From positions 1 to 7,676 of the forward strand of contig PEUI01000310.1 in NCBI GenBank assembly GCA_002785585.1: a stretch of 7,676 bases of DNA, in the 5' to 3' direction. The position numbers were made by a program, and so were the translations under genes. The notes below the pieces were generated by a model. That model saw nothing but the letters and a program-made list of their open reading frames with translations, had not been told where the DNA came from and ran no database searches. Source of the DNA: Lysobacterales bacterium CG02_land_8_20_14_3_00_62_12 (GTDB taxonomy: Bacteria > Pseudomonadota > Gammaproteobacteria > Xanthomonadales > Ahniellaceae). Position 1 is the first letter of the stretch. Every line of letters starts with the position of its first letter. Positions 4,759-7,676 of the stretch are shown piece by piece.

Positions 4759-5473
4759 AGGCGTGCAGGCCGCACTCGCGCAGCAAGCCGGCGAAGCGGG
4801 TGTCTTCTTCGCGCATGCCGACGCGCCATGGTTGCGTGCTGTGGGTGTCGCCGATGCTGACATAGCCCTGCTGCCAGAGCGGGTGATAAGGCAAGTCAAA
4901 CCGTTGCAAGTACTGGCCGATGTCGCGATCACGCCAATCGGCGAGTGGATGGACTTTCCACCGGCCATCGCGGCGTTCCAGAATCTCGATGTGTTGACGA
5001 CTGCTGGACTGTTGCCGGCGAATCCCGGCGAACCAGGTGTTTACACCGAGTTCGGCCAGCGCCTGTTGCATCGGCTCGACCTTGCGAATGCGATTGTAAA
5101 AGCGGATCGCGTCGTGCCCCTGCTGCCAGAGCGCGCCATAGCGCCGTTCCATTTGGGCCGGCGACAGCAACGCTTGGCGGACCTGCAGATTCAACGCCAG
5201 GCGTTCGCGCAAGTGTTCGACAAAGTGCAAGGTTTCCGGAAACAAATAGCCGGTATCGATCAGGATCACCGGCAAATCGGGTTGCCGTTGGGTCAGCAAA
5301 TGCAGCGACACCGCCGCCTGTGCGCCAAAACTCGAGGACAGCGCAAACGCGCCGGGCAGATGGGCCAACGCCCAGTCCACCCGCGCCGCCGCGCTTTGCC
5401 GTGACAGCCTGCGATTGAGTTCGGCCAGCAGCGCGGGTTCGTTGGCGGCGTTCAACAGATCCGGCGCGTTCAT
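4757..5473 (-). CDS. cysH: Phosphoadenylyl-sulfate (PAPS) reductase, thioredoxin-dependent
   Basis: The cytoplasmic enzyme reduces PAPS to sulfite and adenosine 3',5'-bisphosphate. The 238-residue protein shows the PP-loop-like SSSFG (46-50), DTGYLFPET (73-81), the basic GIRRQQSSSR segment (150-159) and the C-terminal catalytic tail ECGLH with Cys234. Cys234 is the only cysteine in the protein, so the two Cys-Cys pairs that hold the 4Fe-4S cluster in APS reductases are absent. This is the E. coli-type, thioredoxin- or glutaredoxin-linked PAPS reductase, which implies that a CysC-type APS kinase is encoded elsewhere. Its ATG overlaps the cysI stop by 4 nt (ATGA), indicating translational coupling as the last gene of cysJIH. 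The 3' end meets cysB after 12 bp. Confidence 0.95.
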   Translation of the reverse strand: MNAPDLLNAANEPALLAELNRRLSRQSAAARVDWALAHLPGAFALSSSFGAQAAVSLHLLTQRQPDLPVILIDTGYLFPETLHFVEHLRERLALNLQVRQALLSPAQMERRYGALWQQGHDAIRFYNRIRKVEPMQQALAELGVNTWFAGIRRQQSSSRQHIEILERRDGRWKVHPLADWRDRDIGQYLQRFDLPYHPLWQQGYVSIGDTHSTQPWRVGMREEDTRFAGLLRECGLHA

Positions 5474-7158
5474 GCCTGCACCTCGGCGGCAATGACCGTG
5501 GGCACTCGAACAACGCCGACGCGCAATAGAAAATCGCCGAAGTGTTCGTGCGTTTCGCGTTCGCTGGCGTAGCGACCGAGCAGTTCATCCAGCACCGACA
5601 GGATCGTTGCCTGGTCGATATTTTCGCGGTGCAGGCGATTCAGGCGACGGCCTTGGAAGTCGGCACCGAGATGCAGGTTGTAGCGACCGGGGGCTTTGCC
5701 GACCAAGGCAATCTCACCCAGAAACGGCCGCGAACAGCCATTCGGGCAACCGGAAATCCGCAACAGAATCGGCGCCTCGGTCAAGCCGTGTCGGGTTAGC
5801 AGAGACTCGATCCGATCCAGAATCGTCGGCAGATAGCGCTCCGCCTCGGCCATCGCTTGCGCGCAAGTGGGCAGCGCCACGCAGGCCAGCGCGGTGCGTC
5901 GCAGGGCACTGCCGCGCTGGTGCGCATCGAGGCCATGGGCTTCGATCAAAGCCGCGATGCCGGCGCGGTCGGCGGCGGCAACGTTGGCGATCATCAGATT
6001 CTGGTTCGGCGTCAGCCGAAAATCGCCGCGATGCTGCAAAGCAATCGCCCGCAAGCCACTCAAGGCCGGCTGCGCTGGGGTATCGGCGACCCGGCCACTT
6101 TCGACGCGCAACGTGTAGTGCCAACGACCATCGTCGCCTGCGACCCAGCCAAAGCGGTCGCCGCTGTCGGTAAAGCGAATATCGCGCGCCGGCGCCAGCG
6201 CCACGCCGAGCCGGGTTTCCACTTCATGGCGGAATGCGTCGAAGCCAATGCGATCGATGGTGTACTTGAGCCGCGACAATTTGCGATCACTGCGATCCCC
6301 CAGATCGCGTTGAGCGGTGACCACCGCCACCGCCGCCGCCAACACCCGTTCGGCGCTGACAAAACCGAGCACATCGGCCAGTCGCGGATAGGTGCGGGGA
6401 TCGTTGTGGGTGGTTCCCATGCCGCCACCGGCGAGCAGGTTGTAACCGATCAATTCGCCATCTTCGACAATGGCGACGAAACCCAGATCCTGACTGAATA
6501 CATCGACGTCGTTGATCGGTGGCAGGGCAAAACCAATTTTGAACTTGCGCGGTAAATAGTTTGGTCCGTACACCGTCTCGGTTTCATCGACATCCAGCAG
6601 CGGCTTCTCGTCCAGCCAGATTTGGTGATAAGCGCGGCTATGCGGCAGCAGATGTTCGGAGATCGCCGCCGCATCGGCGTGGATTCTGGCGTGCGCCGCC
6701 GATACCAGCGGATTGGCACTGACCATCACATTGCGATTGACATCGCCACAGGCCGCGATGGTGTCGATCAGACTTTGGTTGATCGCGGCAATGGTCGGTT
6801 TGAGCTGCTGCTTGATGATGCCGTGGATCTGAAACGCCTGCCGCGTACTCAGCTTGAGCGTGCCATTGCCGTAGCGCGTCGCCAGGGCATCCAGGGCCAG
6901 CCACTGCGCCGCGGTCGCCACCCCGCCGGGCAAGCGCGTGCGGATCATGAAGCTGTAGGCGGGTTCGAGCTTCTGCTGCCGACGTTCCTCGCGCAGGTCG
7001 CGATCATCTTGCTGATAGCTGCCGTGAAACTTCAATAATTGCGCGTCGCCCTCGCGCAGGGCGCCGCTGATGGCGTCGTCCAGACTGGCGCTGATGGTGC
7101 CGCGCAGTCCGTGGCTTTCTCGCTTGAGCGTTTCCATCGGCGACAAAACTGCGTTCAT
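5470..7158 (-). CDS. cysI: Sulfite reductase (NADPH) hemoprotein beta subunit
   Basis: The 562-residue protein (E. coli CysI has 570) carries siroheme coupled to a 4Fe-4S cluster and reduces sulfite to sulfide with six electrons from CysJ. The cluster ligands are Cys426 and Cys432 in ACVALPTC and Cys471 and Cys475 in GCPNGC, with the same spacing as in E. coli (434, 440, 479, 483). The sulfite-binding residues are also present: Arg73 (MIRTRLPGG), Arg142 (VNRNV), Lys205 and Lys207 (PRKFK). KFHGSYQQDDRD near residues 43-54 and LVGKAPGRYNLHLG near the C-terminus are typical of the family. The start is the ATG that overlaps the cysJ stop by 1 nt (TAATG); an internal Met8 is possible. The gene looks intact and functional. 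Confidence 0.96.
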   Translation of the reverse strand: MNAVLSPMETLKRESHGLRGTISASLDDAISGALREGDAQLLKFHGSYQQDDRDLREERRQQKLEPAYSFMIRTRLPGGVATAAQWLALDALATRYGNGTLKLSTRQAFQIHGIIKQQLKPTIAAINQSLIDTIAACGDVNRNVMVSANPLVSAAHARIHADAAAISEHLLPHSRAYHQIWLDEKPLLDVDETETVYGPNYLPRKFKIGFALPPINDVDVFSQDLGFVAIVEDGELIGYNLLAGGGMGTTHNDPRTYPRLADVLGFVSAERVLAAAVAVVTAQRDLGDRSDRKLSRLKYTIDRIGFDAFRHEVETRLGVALAPARDIRFTDSGDRFGWVAGDDGRWHYTLRVESGRVADTPAQPALSGLRAIALQHRGDFRLTPNQNLMIANVAAADRAGIAALIEAHGLDAHQRGSALRRTALACVALPTCAQAMAEAERYLPTILDRIESLLTRHGLTEAPILLRISGCPNGCSRPFLGEIALVGKAPGRYNLHLGADFQGRRLNRLHRENIDQATILSVLDELLGRYASERETHEHFGDFLLRVGVVRVPTVIAAEVQA

Positions 7159-7676
7159 TAGTACACATCCCGGGCGTAGCGGCCGCTGTGCTGAAGCTGG
7201 TTCAAGTAGTCGCTGGCCGACTCCGCGCTGTGGCCACCGTGCTCCGCCACGAGGGCGGCCAGCGCCGCGTGCACCGAGCGACCCATCGGGATGCCGCCGC
7301 AGACATACAGATGTGCCCCGCCCTGCAACCAGGCGTAGACCTCGCGCCCGCGCTCGAGCAGCCGTTGCTGCACATGAATGGGTTCGGCCTGATCGCGCGA
7401 AAACGCCAGATCCAGGCGCTGCAACTGGCCGTCACGCACTGCCGCCTGCCATTCCAGTTGATACAAAAATTGCGAGCGGGCGTGGCGCGCGCCAAAGAAC
7501 AACCAGTTTCGGCCACTGCCGCCGAGCGCGCTGCGCTCTTGCACAAAACCACGGAACGGCGCGACGCCAGTACCGGGGCCAATCATCAAAATATCCCGTG
7601 ATCGATCTGCTGGCAGCCGAAAGCGGTCATTGGATTCCAGAGTCGCCATGACCGTGGTGCCTACGTTGGCATCAGC
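7158..7676 (-). CDS. cysJ: Sulfite reductase (NADPH) flavoprotein alpha subunit (C-terminal part, cut by window edge)
   Basis: The frame is open to the right edge, so these 172 residues are only the C-terminal NADPH-binding half of a protein usually near 600 residues; the FMN and most of the FAD domain lie outside. Visible are the NADP-binding MIGPGTGVAPFRGFVQER, NWLFFGARH, LAFSRDQ and LYVCGG segments, and the terminal RYARDVY, whose last Tyr matches the residue that stacks on FAD in E. coli CysJ. CysJ moves electrons from NADPH through FAD and FMN to CysI. The stretch after LYVCGG reads IPMGRSVHAAL, where E. coli has DANRMAKDVEQAL, a one-residue-shorter variant that may be lineage-specific. 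The stop TAA shares a base with the cysI ATG. The in-frame ATG at 7649 is internal, not a start. Confidence 0.92.
   Translation of the reverse strand, partial: ADANVGTTVMATLESNDRFRLPADRSRDILMIGPGTGVAPFRGFVQERSALGGSGRNWLFFGARHARSQFLYQLEWQAAVRDGQLQRLDLAFSRDQAEPIHVQQRLLERGREVYAWLQGGAHLYVCGGIPMGRSVHAALAALVAEHGGHSAESASDYLNQLQHSGRYARDVY

Noticed and set aside
4929..5588. 219-codon frame overlapping cysH on the same strand
   Set aside because: It is the +1 shadow of cysH and the end of cysI; both true frames have full catalytic motifs.

Overview
The window looks like chromosomal DNA of a GC-rich gammaproteobacterium, roughly 60% G+C by eye. The clues are a CysB-type sulfur regulator, a cysJIH assimilatory operon with a thioredoxin-type CysH, a UvrY/GacA-type response regulator, and REP-like GTGGGAGCG...TCGCGATGC palindromes. 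The CysB style and the REP consensus resemble what I recall from Lysobacterales (Xanthomonadaceae/Rhodanobacteraceae). That placement is inference, not a database result. No insertion sequence, phage gene, CRISPR array, tRNA or rRNA was recognised.

Left part (1-2558, + strand): the C-terminal end of a kelch-repeat/galactose-oxidase-like beta-propeller protein; a class I glutamine-amidotransferase-like gamma-glutamyl hydrolase (PuuD family) 19 bp downstream; then, after a 126-bp gap, a carboxylate-amine ligase of the YbdK/GCS2 family. The last two form a possible gamma-glutamyl ligase/hydrolase pair. A bulged hairpin lies in the 49-bp gap before the next, convergent gene.

Middle (2608-3739): a UvrY/GacA-like response regulator on the - strand, transcribed away from cysB. 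Between the two divergent genes is a 484-bp non-coding region. It holds a hairpin in the regulator's leader, a second GC-rich hairpin, three REP-like units (two forming a perfect 13-bp inverted pair), and a candidate sigma70 promoter plus a TATCGCGATA palindrome before cysB.

Right part (3740-7676): cysB on the + strand converges, with only 12 bp between, on a - strand operon cysJ-cysI-cysH. The operon genes overlap by 1 nt (TAATG) and 4 nt (ATGA). Together they carry out the PAPS-to-sulfide steps of assimilatory sulfate reduction: CysH reduces PAPS to sulfite with thioredoxin, CysJ passes NADPH electrons through flavins to CysI, and CysI reduces sulfite to sulfide at siroheme/4Fe-4S. CysB is the expected activator, but the operon promoter lies beyond the right edge. 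cysJ is cut by the window end.

Most of the window is ordinary core metabolism. I do not see a clearly new multi-gene system. The points most worth a second look are the REP cluster in the uvrY-cysB spacer, the ligase/hydrolase pair, the altered CysB effector pocket and the unusual NADPH-site motif of CysJ.
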